A stretch of DNA of 64,000 nt from JBLIRR01 sp049472395 (lineage in GTDB: Bacteria; SZUA-182; DTGQ01; JBLIRR01). A model generated the notes under the pieces. That model saw only the letters and a list, made by a program, of their open reading frames with translations. It made no database searches and was not told the DNA's origin. Location of the stretch: positions 124,001-188,000 of the forward strand of contig JBLIRR010000008.1 of NCBI GenBank assembly GCA_049472395.1. The letters run 5' to 3'. Below are positions 54,070 through 62,871 of the stretch, one piece after another (the stretch's first letter is position 1; every line of letters begins with the position of its first letter). The position numbers and the translations under genes are program-made.

Positions 54070-55244
54070 CAGATTATCATCCCTATGATTATCATAGAAA
54101 TAAAGACGATGACAAAGGTCATGCCTGACAGTGCCGCAATAGTACGCTTGTGGAAGACTCGCACATACATAAGCAACAGCTTGACATCAAGCATCGGCCC
54201 AAGCACCATAAATGCCATTTGAGCCGAGAGAGGCACAGGGGTCCTTCGAAAAGAGGCAGCCACAAAGGCGTCAGCTTCGCTACAAAGATTCAAAGCGATG
54301 GCAAGTCCCATCATGAGAATAATAGAGACCACAGGGATAGCTGACATAGAGGCAAAGGTGGAACGGGCCACAAAGGCTTGCAGCACACCAGCAATAAATG
54401 CGCCGATGACAAAAAACCTTCCAATGTCAAAGAAGTCGTCTGCCGCATGACGGATGGCCAGTGCGATCCTAGAGCATAACGTATAGGGAACTCCGTTGAT
54501 ATGGATTAGGATTGTATGGTCATGACCTTCACAATGTCCGTGATCCTGATTCACTTCCGGCAAGACTGCCTGCTTTCTGCTAAAAAACAAATCCATCAAT
54601 ATGCCGACGCTCACTGCGACAAAATACCCGCACAAGAGGCGAATTACCGTAATCTGCCACGCATAGGAATAGGCTACTGTTGTAGATGCTGCGACCAGGG
54701 GATTCACAATTGGTCCACCCAATAGATAGGCGACTGCGGCCCCCAAAGGTATCCCTTTCCGGAGAAGACGTCTTACTACCGGCACAACGGCACACTCACA
54801 CACGGGAAAGATCACCCCAAGGCCAGCGGCCAGAAAGGTGGTAATCCAACGTTTCTCAGGTAACATACTTGCGATTCGTTCACGCGGCACGAATACTTCA
54901 ATAAATCCTCCGATCATCGCTCCCAACAACATGAACGGGAATGCCTCAAGCACAATGGAAACAAATGTAATGGCGAGGGTTATTAAAAGGTCTTTGTTGT
55001 AAAGTATAAAAAGAAGACCTAAGGCACAAACCAAAAAGCCCACCTGAGCTGCTTCGGGATTTCTGCATAACTGCACAAAGCGTTTTGGCGTGCCCTTTAT
55101 AATAGAATGCATTCTATAACAGGTATTTTTATATGAACTACTGTTTTCTCGTGTGATTTCTTGATCAGGCGCAACAACAGGAATTTTTCCGGGGATCTCG
55201 CACAAGGTTTCTTCATTTGTATTGAAAGGATAATCAGGCATCAT
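54069..55244 (-). CDS. DUF318/ArsP-type permease
   Basis: 391 residues with 8-10 predicted membrane segments in two halves. Family marks are EAFPFMLLGAMIGGFIEVFV, FPVCECAVVPVVRRLL with its Cys-Glu-Cys, and YLLGGPIVNPLVAAS. This permease group includes ArsP-like exporters and the YcgR-type partner of DUF1980. An unusual hydrophilic N-terminal region of ~55 residues precedes the first helix, and a His-rich loop (DHGHCEGHDHTILIH) sits in the middle, suggesting metal binding. It is first in the two-gene operon. Confidence 0.9.
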   Translation of the reverse strand: MMPDYPFNTNEETLCEIPGKIPVVAPDQEITRENSSSYKNTCYRMHSIIKGTPKRFVQLCRNPEAAQVGFLVCALGLLFILYNKDLLITLAITFVSIVLEAFPFMLLGAMIGGFIEVFVPRERIASMLPEKRWITTFLAAGLGVIFPVCECAVVPVVRRLLRKGIPLGAAVAYLLGGPIVNPLVAASTTVAYSYAWQITVIRLLCGYFVAVSVGILMDLFFSRKQAVLPEVNQDHGHCEGHDHTILIHINGVPYTLCSRIALAIRHAADDFFDIGRFFVIGAFIAGVLQAFVARSTFASMSAIPVVSIILMMGLAIALNLCSEADAFVAASFRRTPVPLSAQMAFMVLGPMLDVKLLLMYVRVFHKRTIAALSGMTFVIVFISMIIIGMII

Positions 55245-55369
55245 AATAGATTTATCGGCTTTTATATTTTTTCGCTTGAGTGGTTGTTCATGACTGTTTA
55301 TTCACCGATAAATTTTCGCCTTAATATTTAACTTGCAATGTTAAATATTAAAAGGGATAAAATAGGACT

Positions 55370-55500
55370 ATGAGATTTAAAGAGCGCACATTAGTTAAAA
55401 GAATCCACAAGGCAATGAAAACCTTCCCTGGGCGATTGTCGTAACAGGTCCCCGCCAGTCAGGCAAAACACCTCTTTCCTTAAAAAATCCAACTCTCCGG
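55370..55500 (+). pseudogene. Frameshifted 5' fragment of an AAA_14-type ATPase gene
   Basis: An ATG at 55370, behind an AAAAGGGA site, opens MRFKERTLVKRIHKAMKTFP, then breaks at TAA (55442). One base shift restores AIVVTGPRQSGKTPLSLKNP, the Walker A of the AAA_14 family (TGPRQ-x-GKT). The rest of the gene is missing; the sigma gene begins here on the other strand. A gene relic. Confidence 0.75.
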
Positions 55501-55513
55501 TTTTCTATTCATG

Positions 55514-56098
55514 TTATCTCCAATTTTCTTTCGTTATTCCGCACTCTTCTAGTTCATCCTTTATAAGTTTTTTTACCTTCTCGTTGATCTTATAAATAAG
55601 CTTTATCTTTATGCCGAGAAGGTGTGCGATCTCTTTGGCTGTCATGCCTTCATTTGAAAAAAGATCAAAAATCAGTTTCTCCTGAGGAGATATTCGAGTA
55701 AATATTTTTTTAAGGGCATTCTGAATAAGCTCATCGGTATGGAGCTTATTCATACCAGGAGGGACGGGTATATTTTCGATAGTGTCCCTTTCTATTTCAG
55801 AAAGTTTCGGAAAAGGTCTTTTGATTTTCTCTTTTCTATATTGATCGCAGATAAAGTTACGAAGAATCCGTCCCAAGTAAGTGGTTGGCATGCTTACTCC
55901 CCGAAAGGAGCGGAGGCGCGTAAAGTTATTTTCCGCAATATGTATGAAAAAATCATTGAATAAATCTTCGATCTCAAATCCAGGGTGTTCAGATGTGTGC
56001 TCACAAAGAATTTTATAAATCAATGCTCCATAACGTTCGAGAAAATCATCAGGAGAACTCCCAAATTCTTTGGGGAATTTTTCATCGGAAGGACTCAT
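55514..56098 (-). CDS. ECF-like sigma-70 family RNA polymerase sigma factor
   Basis: 194 residues. Region 2 runs from about 25 to 95 (DLFNDFFIHIAENNFTRLRS, TYLGRILRNFICDQYRKEKI) and region 4 from about 130 to 180 (ISPQEKLIFDLFSNEGMTAK, then EIAHLLGIKIKLIYKINEKV). There is no region 1.1 or 3, as in extracytoplasmic-function sigma factors. It is divergent from the anti-sigma and CHAT genes ~900 bases away. A truncated paralogue of its N-terminus stands directly before the anti-sigma gene, suggesting this copy may now be the partner of that module (inference). Confidence 0.9.
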   Translation of the reverse strand: MSPSDEKFPKEFGSSPDDFLERYGALIYKILCEHTSEHPGFEIEDLFNDFFIHIAENNFTRLRSFRGVSMPTTYLGRILRNFICDQYRKEKIKRPFPKLSEIERDTIENIPVPPGMNKLHTDELIQNALKKIFTRISPQEKLIFDLFSNEGMTAKEIAHLLGIKIKLIYKINEKVKKLIKDELEECGITKENWR

Positions 56099-56247
56099 TA
56101 TATATCACGCTCCAGATAACTTTTTAGATTAATTTATCAGTTTCTTGAGTAAAGGTCAAGAAAGGGTGGAAGTCAGACCGGGCAATCCCATGAAGGATTT
56201 CGATTTGTTCAGTGAGAATTTTAGAGATATTTTCTAGAAAAATATTT

Positions 56248-56306
56248 GACAGGATAACAGGATATACAGGATTTTGAAATCATCTTGTCAATCCTTTTAT
56301 CCTGTC
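56248..56306. repeat. Imperfect palindromic repeat (GACAGGATAA type)
   Basis: Two 25-base arms (56248-56272 and 56282-56306), inverted and mostly matching, begin GACAGGATA. This resembles the widespread ACAGGAT-rich intergenic palindromes of environmental bacterial genomes. Confidence 0.7.
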
Positions 56307-56348
56307 TAAAATATACCTGCAATGTTACGCACGGTTATTATTATTTAA

Positions 56349-56411
56349 CCACAGAGGACACAGAGATCACAGAGGGAGTATGAATCTCCGTCTTCTCCGG
56401 ACTCTCTGTGG
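56349..56411. repeat. CCACAGAG-type palindromic repeat
   Basis: CCACAGAG (56349-56356) and CTCTGTGG (56404-56411) bracket a CACAGAG-rich stretch. This is the familiar dispersed CCACAGAGGACACAGAG element seen across many genomes. It ends exactly where the next fragment begins. Confidence 0.75.
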
Positions 56412-56650
56412 AGGGTGTTGTGGGCGATCCTTCAGGAGTTGCCCGATTTTTACTTAACGGACAAAAAGTAAAGCTTACGAGAATAGAGAAGAGCCCCTAT
56501 CCTGCGTATTCCTTTAGCCACACTCTCCCCTTACAGGAGCAGAAGATAGGTACCTTACGCTATCACTTAGAGGATTCACTAAAAAACATTGCTTCAGGCA
56601 TTATTCCTATTAATGTGACTTCAGAGAATTTTGGTGTGATCACCCGTTAA
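56408..56650 (+). pseudogene. Truncated extracellular-type domain fragment
   Basis: An 80-codon stretch begins inside the palindromic repeat with GVVGDPSGVARFLLNGQKVK. This is the turn of Ig-like domains that often follow caspase or peptidase domains (G-x-V-x-DPSGV-x-x-x-x-NG). It continues through LPLQEQKIGTLRYHLEDSLK to a stop at 56650. It has no credible start site, and its N-terminal portion seems replaced by the repeat. The surrounding gap 56099-56809 shows no intact gene. Confidence 0.5.
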
Positions 56651-56809
56651 TTCATGGATGCATGCATTTATATCCTTATTTCTACTCATTTAATTTACTC
56701 AAAAATGAGCATTGCTGAAAATTTCCACTCTTGATATTTTGTAGAGAAGTTGCTAGAGTGAGATATAGAGTACTTTCTTCTTTTCTGAAGCTATATTAGA
56801 GAGCAATAA

Positions 56810-56986
56810 ATGGACGATTCTATAAAAAATCTTCCAGGAAAATTTGGAAAATTCCCTGACAATTTTTTGCAGCGATATGAATCTTTATTCTATAAAATTA
56901 TGTATGAATGGATGCGAGGAGAATTCCAGGGAAAAATAAATTTTTTTTCGTCTATTAAAGAGGGGAGCAATATTTGTATTCACTAA
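56810..56986 (+). pseudogene. Truncated sigma factor N-terminus
   Basis: 58 codons starting MDDSIKNLPGKFGKFPDNFL, then QRYESLFYKIMYEW. It aligns with the start of the sigma factor at 55514-56098 (FPKEFGSSPDDFLERYGALI, then YKILCEH), after which similarity stops. It ends 18 bases before the anti-sigma gene, where the cognate sigma gene would be expected. This is a remnant of a second sigma gene. Confidence 0.7.
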
Positions 56987-57004
56987 AAAAGGGGTAAAGA
57001 ATCT

Positions 57005-57778
57005 ATGGACAAATTAGATGAGGCTATAATAAAAAATTATCGTCAAATAAGACAAGAGCTTATTCCCATGGAAAAGGAGTGCCCCAGAGAGGATCTTTTA
57101 TTGCATTATGTGAAGGGAGAGATCGGGGATATGGAGAGAGAAAAAATGGAGGAGCATCTTTTTGCATGCCCTGAATGTCTGGAATCTTTAAAGGTCATCA
57201 GAATGATCCAGCAGGCCCAGGAATCGCCTCACGAGATGCCTGCCCACCTTTTTAAAAAGGCCCGAGCAATACTTCATAATGAATTGGCAGGCTCTGCTTC
57301 GGAGTATGCGCAGAAGCTTGTGATCCTAAAATTAAGTCTGATCTGGGATCAGGTGCTCAATAAAATTATTCAATTAAAGTCAGATGCAGCAGGAATGATC
57401 ATTGCTTCAAGACCCGAGTTTCAGCCAGTCAGAAAGGTCTCTAAAGATTCTAAGGAAAACGCCTTAAATTTCCCCCTTAAAAGGGCTATAGAAATCAATG
57501 AAGGGACAATTCACCTGGAAATTGATGTATCAGATAAAAAGGGATACTTGACTCTTAAGACATCCCTTCATATAAGAGCGGGGCAGATCCAATTGAAAGT
57601 GAGCAGCGTAAGGGCGATCCTTTACAAATCAGGAAGGATGTGTTCTTCAGTTCATCTTAATAAGAGAGGTGAGGCGATCTTTTCTAGGATTAAAGAGGGC
57701 CCTTATTCCTTTGAGCTTCGCATAGGAGAGAAATCCTTGGGGGTGATTGAGGTCTCTGTGAGTAAGGTTAAAAAATGA
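57005..57778 (+). CDS. Zinc-finger (ZAS/HC2) anti-sigma factor-like protein
   Basis: 257 residues. The N-terminal zinc-binding anti-sigma motif is His51-x3-Cys55-x2-Cys58 in EEHLFACPECLESL, preceded by a conserved His in LLHYVKGE. No transmembrane helix follows. Instead there is a helical middle and a C-terminal beta-rich domain (about 170-257, GTIHLEIDVSDKKGYLTLKT, KEGPYSFELRIGEKSLGVIE). It should bind and hold a sigma factor. Its stop overlaps the CHAT gene start by four bases, so the CHAT protein is probably its partner in signalling. Confidence 0.87.
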   Translation: MDKLDEAIIKNYRQIRQELIPMEKECPREDLLLHYVKGEIGDMEREKMEEHLFACPECLESLKVIRMIQQAQESPHEMPAHLFKKARAILHNELAGSASEYAQKLVILKLSLIWDQVLNKIIQLKSDAAGMIIASRPEFQPVRKVSKDSKENALNFPLKRAIEINEGTIHLEIDVSDKKGYLTLKTSLHIRAGQIQLKVSSVRAILYKSGRMCSSVHLNKRGEAIFSRIKEGPYSFELRIGEKSLGVIEVSVSKVKK

Positions 57779-59925
57779 GCAGAAAAAATATTCTCGAATT
57801 GGTCTATCACGAAGAGGGGAAGATACGACTTTCTCTCTATGAATCCCACGGAGAGGGGCCAATCTCTTTTTATCAGGAATCCGAGATAGCAATAGAGAAG
57901 ATAGATGGATTAGTCCTTGAAATTATACGCTATTTGAATAAGATTAATCTTTTTAAGAATCCTGATCAACACCTTTTGACAGAGCTTCAAAAGTCATGCC
58001 AGCTTCTCTATAATGAATTGCTCAGCCAAGAGATAAAACTGCAGCTTCAGAACACGTCTCTTAAAGACCTGGAGCTTATTTTAGACGAGCAATTGGTGCA
58101 TATTCCCTGGGAGCTTCTCTTTGATGGGCAAAAATTTCTCTGTGAACAGTTTAATATGGGAAGACAGGTGAGAACAAAGGGGGATAAGGTAATTCGCTCA
58201 GATAAAGATGAGCCAAAATCCCAATTGAGTATGCTCATCATTGCTGATCCTACCGAAGATTTGGAGATAGCCTGGAGAGAGGGAGTGAGAATCTATGAAG
58301 AATTTCAACAAAAAGAGGATCTGGTAAAGATTATGCTTCAAACGTCAGACCAGGTTGACCTTGATTTTATCAAAAAGAACCTCTGGGATTATGATCTGGT
58401 ACATTATGCAGGTCATGCTGATTATAATTCTCATCAGCCGAACCTTAGTGGCTGGATGTTCTCAGATGGCAAATTAAATACCATAGATATTCTAAAAATG
58501 GCAGGTGGCAGGACGGTTATGCCAAGGCTTGTCTTTTGCAATGCCTGTCAGTCAGGCTATACAGGCAAATGGTTAAAGGAAAAGGACCATCTTAACCTCG
58601 CGCATCATAGCTTCGGACTTGTCCATGCCTTCCTCATGGCCGGAGTTAAATATTACTTGGGAACCTTTTGCGATGTCTCTGATGAATACAGCGCCTATAT
58701 GGGAATAGAGTTTTATCACTTCCTCCTTGAGGGTGACACTATTGGGCAGTCCTTGAGAAAGGCCAGAGAATCATTCAAGGAAAAGTTTGGAGAATCAAGC
58801 TTTTGCTGGATCAATTATGTGCTCTATGGTCATCCTGGTGATTATCTCATTCGTTCCAAAGGGGTAGAGAGCGTGCAGCAAGAACATGAATCGGATATAT
58901 CGAGTGAGCATTATGAAGCCCGTATAGGATTAGTGCATCGCTCTTCTGAAAGTAAGGCAGCGGCCCACTCCATGAGACATTTACCCTTCTCTTTTCCTGG
59001 ACGGGACAGATGGTTAGGGATAGTTATTATATTCCTTCTTTTTTTAGTTTTTACTACTCTTGCATTTTTTTTTCCACGAAGGCACGTGAGAAATGATTCC
59101 AATAAAGAGAATGGGAACTTAATAATATCTCAGTATAAAACAAAGAGAATTGAAGAATTAAAAGGGATAATTTACCAAAAACTGAAGGAGAGGCAGGAGA
59201 GATCCTCTTCCGTAAGAACACCACCTTTGCCTGCGGATAGGTGGACATCCACGCCGGTAGTCATAGCTATTTTTGATATTGTCGATATAGATACAGATCC
59301 GCTCCCTGAGTGGGCCTTGAGAATGATAAGGGATCTTGGTATAAAGCTTACCGGACATTTTATTGAAGACAGGCGAGTCCGTGTTGCGGAGAGGGAGGAA
59401 TTAGATAAGCTTCTTGAAGAAAAAGACCTAAAATTATCTGATTTCTCATTTGATGATCAAAAGGATATTTTCGGAAGATTTCTTTATGCCGGCATTATGC
59501 TTTTTCTCAAAGGGTACAAATCAGCAGAGGGACTCTCTCTTTGTTACAAGGTCGTTGATACGGAAACAGGAGAAATTGACAAAATTGATTCCGGCATACA
59601 ACTTGCCAAAAGAGTAAAATCCAAAGATCTTGCAGCATCAATTTACCTTCAGGCAAAAGAGGTTATCTATGCTAAATACCCTTTAAGAGGGAAGATAGTC
59701 ATGGGACAAGAAAACCGTATCTTCTTGAATATAGGCGCGGAATCCGGAGTTAAGAAGGGGGACATCTTTGCGGTTTTTGGTTCGGATACGCAAGGTATAA
59801 AAGGAGAACAAATCGGAAAGCTCAGGATTATGGGCGATCCTATAGACCCTGCCTCAGCTCAATGCGAGGTCCTTGAAGGAGAAGGATTTAGCAGTGGATT
59901 ACGGGTTGAGATTTGCCAAATGTAA
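57775..59925 (+). CDS. Membrane CHAT-domain (caspase-like) protein with CsgG/FlgT-like C-terminus
   Basis: 716 residues. The N-terminal ~140 residues are an alpha/beta lead-in (LVHIPWELLFDGQKFLCEQF is the usual CHAT entry). The CHAT protease follows with catalytic His214 (LVHYAGHADY) and Cys258 (LVFCNACQSGY). One transmembrane helix (about 413-434) separates it from a C-terminal half with a CsgG/TolB-like fold (about 485-610, VVIAIFDIVDIDTDPLPEWA, VAEREELDKLLEEKDL). An FlgT-C-like barrel (GKIVMGQENRIFLNIGAESG) ends the protein. The protease is probably cytoplasmic and the tail periplasmic. It could cleave the anti-sigma factor on sensing an envelope cue (inference). Genes overlap by ATGA. Confidence 0.9.
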   Translation: MSRKNILELVYHEEGKIRLSLYESHGEGPISFYQESEIAIEKIDGLVLEIIRYLNKINLFKNPDQHLLTELQKSCQLLYNELLSQEIKLQLQNTSLKDLELILDEQLVHIPWELLFDGQKFLCEQFNMGRQVRTKGDKVIRSDKDEPKSQLSMLIIADPTEDLEIAWREGVRIYEEFQQKEDLVKIMLQTSDQVDLDFIKKNLWDYDLVHYAGHADYNSHQPNLSGWMFSDGKLNTIDILKMAGGRTVMPRLVFCNACQSGYTGKWLKEKDHLNLAHHSFGLVHAFLMAGVKYYLGTFCDVSDEYSAYMGIEFYHFLLEGDTIGQSLRKARESFKEKFGESSFCWINYVLYGHPGDYLIRSKGVESVQQEHESDISSEHYEARIGLVHRSSESKAAAHSMRHLPFSFPGRDRWLGIVIIFLLFLVFTTLAFFFPRRHVRNDSNKENGNLIISQYKTKRIEELKGIIYQKLKERQERSSSVRTPPLPADRWTSTPVVIAIFDIVDIDTDPLPEWALRMIRDLGIKLTGHFIEDRRVRVAEREELDKLLEEKDLKLSDFSFDDQKDIFGRFLYAGIMLFLKGYKSAEGLSLCYKVVDTETGEIDKIDSGIQLAKRVKSKDLAASIYLQAKEVIYAKYPLRGKIVMGQENRIFLNIGAESGVKKGDIFAVFGSDTQGIKGEQIGKLRIMGDPIDPASAQCEVLEGEGFSSGLRVEICQM

Positions 59926-59993
59926 TATTGCAGAACCCCATCAGCCCATCTTAACTCGCCCAAGATTAGAATTGCTGAAATAACCTATGATTA

Positions 59994-60022
59994 TTGTAAA
60001 GAATAATAATTTGATATATAAT
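59994..60022 (+). promoter_or_regulatory. Candidate sigma-70 promoter of the beta-propeller protein gene
   Basis: -35 TTGTAA (59994-59999, 4 of 6), a 17-base spacer, -10 TATAAT (perfect, 60017-60022). The ATG is at 60042, after GAGGAAG. Confidence 0.55.
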
Positions 60023-60041
60023 ATGGATATCTTGAGGAAGC

Positions 60042-62867
60042 ATGATGAAAAAGCAACGCATAATATCGGTTTTTATCCTGCTTATATTTTATTGCTCTTT
60101 AGTGAGTATTTCCTTATTACTTAACCAAAACTGCTGCGCCGAAGATTTTTTCTCCCCTTTCATTTCAAGCTCTCACCCTGGAGGTGTAACATTTCCACAA
60201 TATCCTATTGATCAGACAACCTTTTTTACGTCCATTGACTCATCCTCTTCCACTTCACTGGTTCAAAAAGCTTCAAAAAGGCAACGACTGGTGAGTTTTG
60301 TTGAAACAGACAAGTCTGTGTACTTTTCAGAAGAGCCGGTTATTATCATCTTTACGGTAAAAAATGAAGGAGATGGCCCCCTTTTTATGGATTTTTCATC
60401 TCCTCAACAATTTGACGCAGTGGTGAAAAGTGATGCAGGTGTAATGTGGCGGCTCTCTTTGCATATGCCCTATGATCTGACAGCATCCTCCTTTATGTTA
60501 GCTCCGGGCGAGGAGAAAACCTTTGAAATCCAATGGAACCAGCAGGACAATGAGAGTATGAGTGTGCCATTCGGTATTTATAAAATAGAAGTTCTTGCCA
60601 TGTTGATCGACACCCACGATCAAACAAGCACGTATACCTATATTACCATTAAAGACCTGCCTAAATTCACCAGTTGTCAAGAGCTTAAAAGAAGATTAAG
60701 AGAGCTTATCTTTCAGGAGGAACCTCACATGCGTTTAGTGTCTTTGGCAGATGAGTCTTTCTCCGATGGATCGGCTGCTCCCTCCGAGGTTCTCCCTGTT
60801 TTTTTGGCTACTAAATCTGTCACCGATGAATCTTCGGATGAGGGACCTTTTCTTGGTGAGGCCTCGCCCGGCGGCTCTGGATCAGATGATTTCCCCTGGT
60901 CGCGTCCTCCCTGGCCTTTGCCCACACCGGGCACGAAAGGTGGTACACTTTTAGGAACACAAGTCCAGGCATTATACACATTACCTGCCATGGCCCCTGC
61001 ACTCGGCTTCGGAGTAGCCAGTAGCTTCGGAGTGACCAGTAGATACGCCCCTGCTTATGTCGGTGCCGGCTTGGGAGTGGTCGCAGGATACGCCCCTGCT
61101 TATGGCGGAGCTGGCTCTGGAGGAGCTTCAGTATTGAGTCCCGCTTTTCCCGGGACAGCCGGTTATGGATTGACCCCGATCTCTGTGTGGAGTTACAGCA
61201 GCGGCTCTGATTCTGTATTTAATAAGGTATCTAATACAATATCTAATACGTCATTTAATACGACATATAGCAGCAGTAGCTTCCCTTTCAGATACAGGCG
61301 TGGGAAAAGTAGCATGAGCAATGCGAATGACTATTCGATGACTACTACTTTGATAGCTGGAGTGGATGAAGGTGACAGCATCAAAAATGACGGAATATAT
61401 ATTTATATGATAAAGGGGAAGAACGTGAGGATTATCAGAGGCATGCCCTCTCACAATCTGACAGAGCTTCCTCCCATAAGTTATGAAGACACGAGTTTTA
61501 CTCCTACCTTTCTCTATATAAATAAAGATACCCTGATTGTTGTGGGAGAGGAGCCTTGCGGCATGACGCCTATGGGCTATGCCGATGGAACTGTTGTAAT
61601 GTCCTATTACCGGGAAAGACCCGCTTATACCAGGATATTTATTTATGACATTACGGATCGCTCACAGATTGTTCAGAAAAGAACTATCAAATTTGGAGCC
61701 CGGTATGTCGAGTCAAGGAAAGTTGATCATACCCTTTATTTGATTATGAATGACGATCCCCCCTATTATTTAGAGGAGAACCTTACCAACCCGCAGGATT
61801 TTGTCCCAATGTATAGTGATTCTTCCATACATTCTGAGGATGAAGGCGATCTTATATGTGAGTGTAATAAGGTGGCCTATTTCCCCGACGATAGAAAGCC
61901 CTATTATTTCATTATAGTGAGCATTTGCTTGGATGATCCGGAAAAGGAGATTGGTAGGCGATTGATTGTGGGTGGAAGTGAAAATATTTACTGGTCGACA
62001 AAAAGCATGTATGTGACAAGCACGATTTCTTCAGAGGAAAATCGAGATACCCACTCTATGGTGGTCTATAAATTTAGATTGGATAATGAATCTGTGACCT
62101 ATGCGGGCCATGCGGAAATGGGAGGAGTGCTCACCGACCAATTGAGCCTTGATGAATATAATGACCAGGTGAGAATAGCAGTAACTAAGGAATCATCATC
62201 AGGCAGGACTCTCTCTCTCCTTATCCTTGATGAGAGGATGAAATTGAAAGGTATCTTTGAGGATATCGCTCCTCGTGATCAGATTGAATCTGTGCGGTTT
62301 ATAGGGAGCAGAGCCTATATGGTAGAGTCTGGTCCTCCTAATCTTTTCTCCGTAATATCCTTAGAAAATCAGGCAGACCCTAAAATTTCAGGCCAGCTCA
62401 TGATCTCTGGCTCTATCGAATATTTACACCCATATGATGAGTATCGCATTATAAGCTTCGGCAGGGAGGTTGTTGACGGTATAGAGGAGGGGGTCACACT
62501 CACTCTCTTTGATGTGTCTGATATGCATCATCCTGTCAAAGTTTATAGCGAACTGATAGGCTCCATGGGAACAAATTCTCCGGTGCTGGATGATCATAAA
62601 GCCCTCGTAATGAGCCCGGAAAAAAATCTTATGGCCTTCCCCATTGTAGTAACTCAAGGCATTGAGGATTACCATAATATCTTTAAAGGTTCCCATATTT
62701 ACTCTATTGACAAGAATGGTTTTGAGAAAATAACTGAAATACCGGATGAGAGTATTGAAAGAATACTCTATATGGGTGATCATTACTATGTGGTATCGGA
62801 AAGTAAAATTACCGCCATAGGAATGCACACGTATACTGAAGATGCGAGTATTTCGCTAAAAAACTAA
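60042..62867 (+). CDS. Secreted protein with BsuPI-like domain, Gly/Ala/Pro/Tyr-rich linker and C-terminal beta-propeller
   Basis: 941 residues. Signal peptide at about 1-33. A BsuPI-type beta-sandwich follows (about 75-205: VIIIFTVKNEGDGPLFMDFS, then QFDAVVKS, LAPGEEKTFEIQW). A low-complexity stretch of about 170 residues comes next, with repeats such as RYAPAYVGAGLGVVAGYAPA. The C-terminal propeller domain (about 430-941) carries the family hallmark IAGVDEGDSIKNDGIYIYMI and the later VVVGEE, IFIYDITD and VVSESKITAIG strands. This propeller family is predicted to be secreted; its function is unknown. The gene has its own promoter and ends 4 bases before the convergent gene. Confidence 0.88.
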   Translation: MMKKQRIISVFILLIFYCSLVSISLLLNQNCCAEDFFSPFISSSHPGGVTFPQYPIDQTTFFTSIDSSSSTSLVQKASKRQRLVSFVETDKSVYFSEEPVIIIFTVKNEGDGPLFMDFSSPQQFDAVVKSDAGVMWRLSLHMPYDLTASSFMLAPGEEKTFEIQWNQQDNESMSVPFGIYKIEVLAMLIDTHDQTSTYTYITIKDLPKFTSCQELKRRLRELIFQEEPHMRLVSLADESFSDGSAAPSEVLPVFLATKSVTDESSDEGPFLGEASPGGSGSDDFPWSRPPWPLPTPGTKGGTLLGTQVQALYTLPAMAPALGFGVASSFGVTSRYAPAYVGAGLGVVAGYAPAYGGAGSGGASVLSPAFPGTAGYGLTPISVWSYSSGSDSVFNKVSNTISNTSFNTTYSSSSFPFRYRRGKSSMSNANDYSMTTTLIAGVDEGDSIKNDGIYIYMIKGKNVRIIRGMPSHNLTELPPISYEDTSFTPTFLYINKDTLIVVGEEPCGMTPMGYADGTVVMSYYRERPAYTRIFIYDITDRSQIVQKRTIKFGARYVESRKVDHTLYLIMNDDPPYYLEENLTNPQDFVPMYSDSSIHSEDEGDLICECNKVAYFPDDRKPYYFIIVSICLDDPEKEIGRRLIVGGSENIYWSTKSMYVTSTISSEENRDTHSMVVYKFRLDNESVTYAGHAEMGGVLTDQLSLDEYNDQVRIAVTKESSSGRTLSLLILDERMKLKGIFEDIAPRDQIESVRFIGSRAYMVESGPPNLFSVISLENQADPKISGQLMISGSIEYLHPYDEYRIISFGREVVDGIEEGVTLTLFDVSDMHHPVKVYSELIGSMGTNSPVLDDHKALVMSPEKNLMAFPIVVTQGIEDYHNIFKGSHIYSIDKNGFEKITEIPDESIERILYMGDHYYVVSESKITAIGMHTYTEDASISLKN

Positions 62868-62871
62868 TAAT

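Noticed and set aside
56708..56730. GCTGAAAATTTCCACTCTTGA resembling an IS21-type terminus, possibly linked to the IstA-like gene
   Set aside because: No inverted partner or target duplication was found nearby and it lies 25 kb from the IstA-like gene. Too weak to call.
21969..59976. ATTAGAATTGCTGA shared at about 21969 and 59963
   Set aside because: A 14-base match is expected several times by chance in 64 kb.
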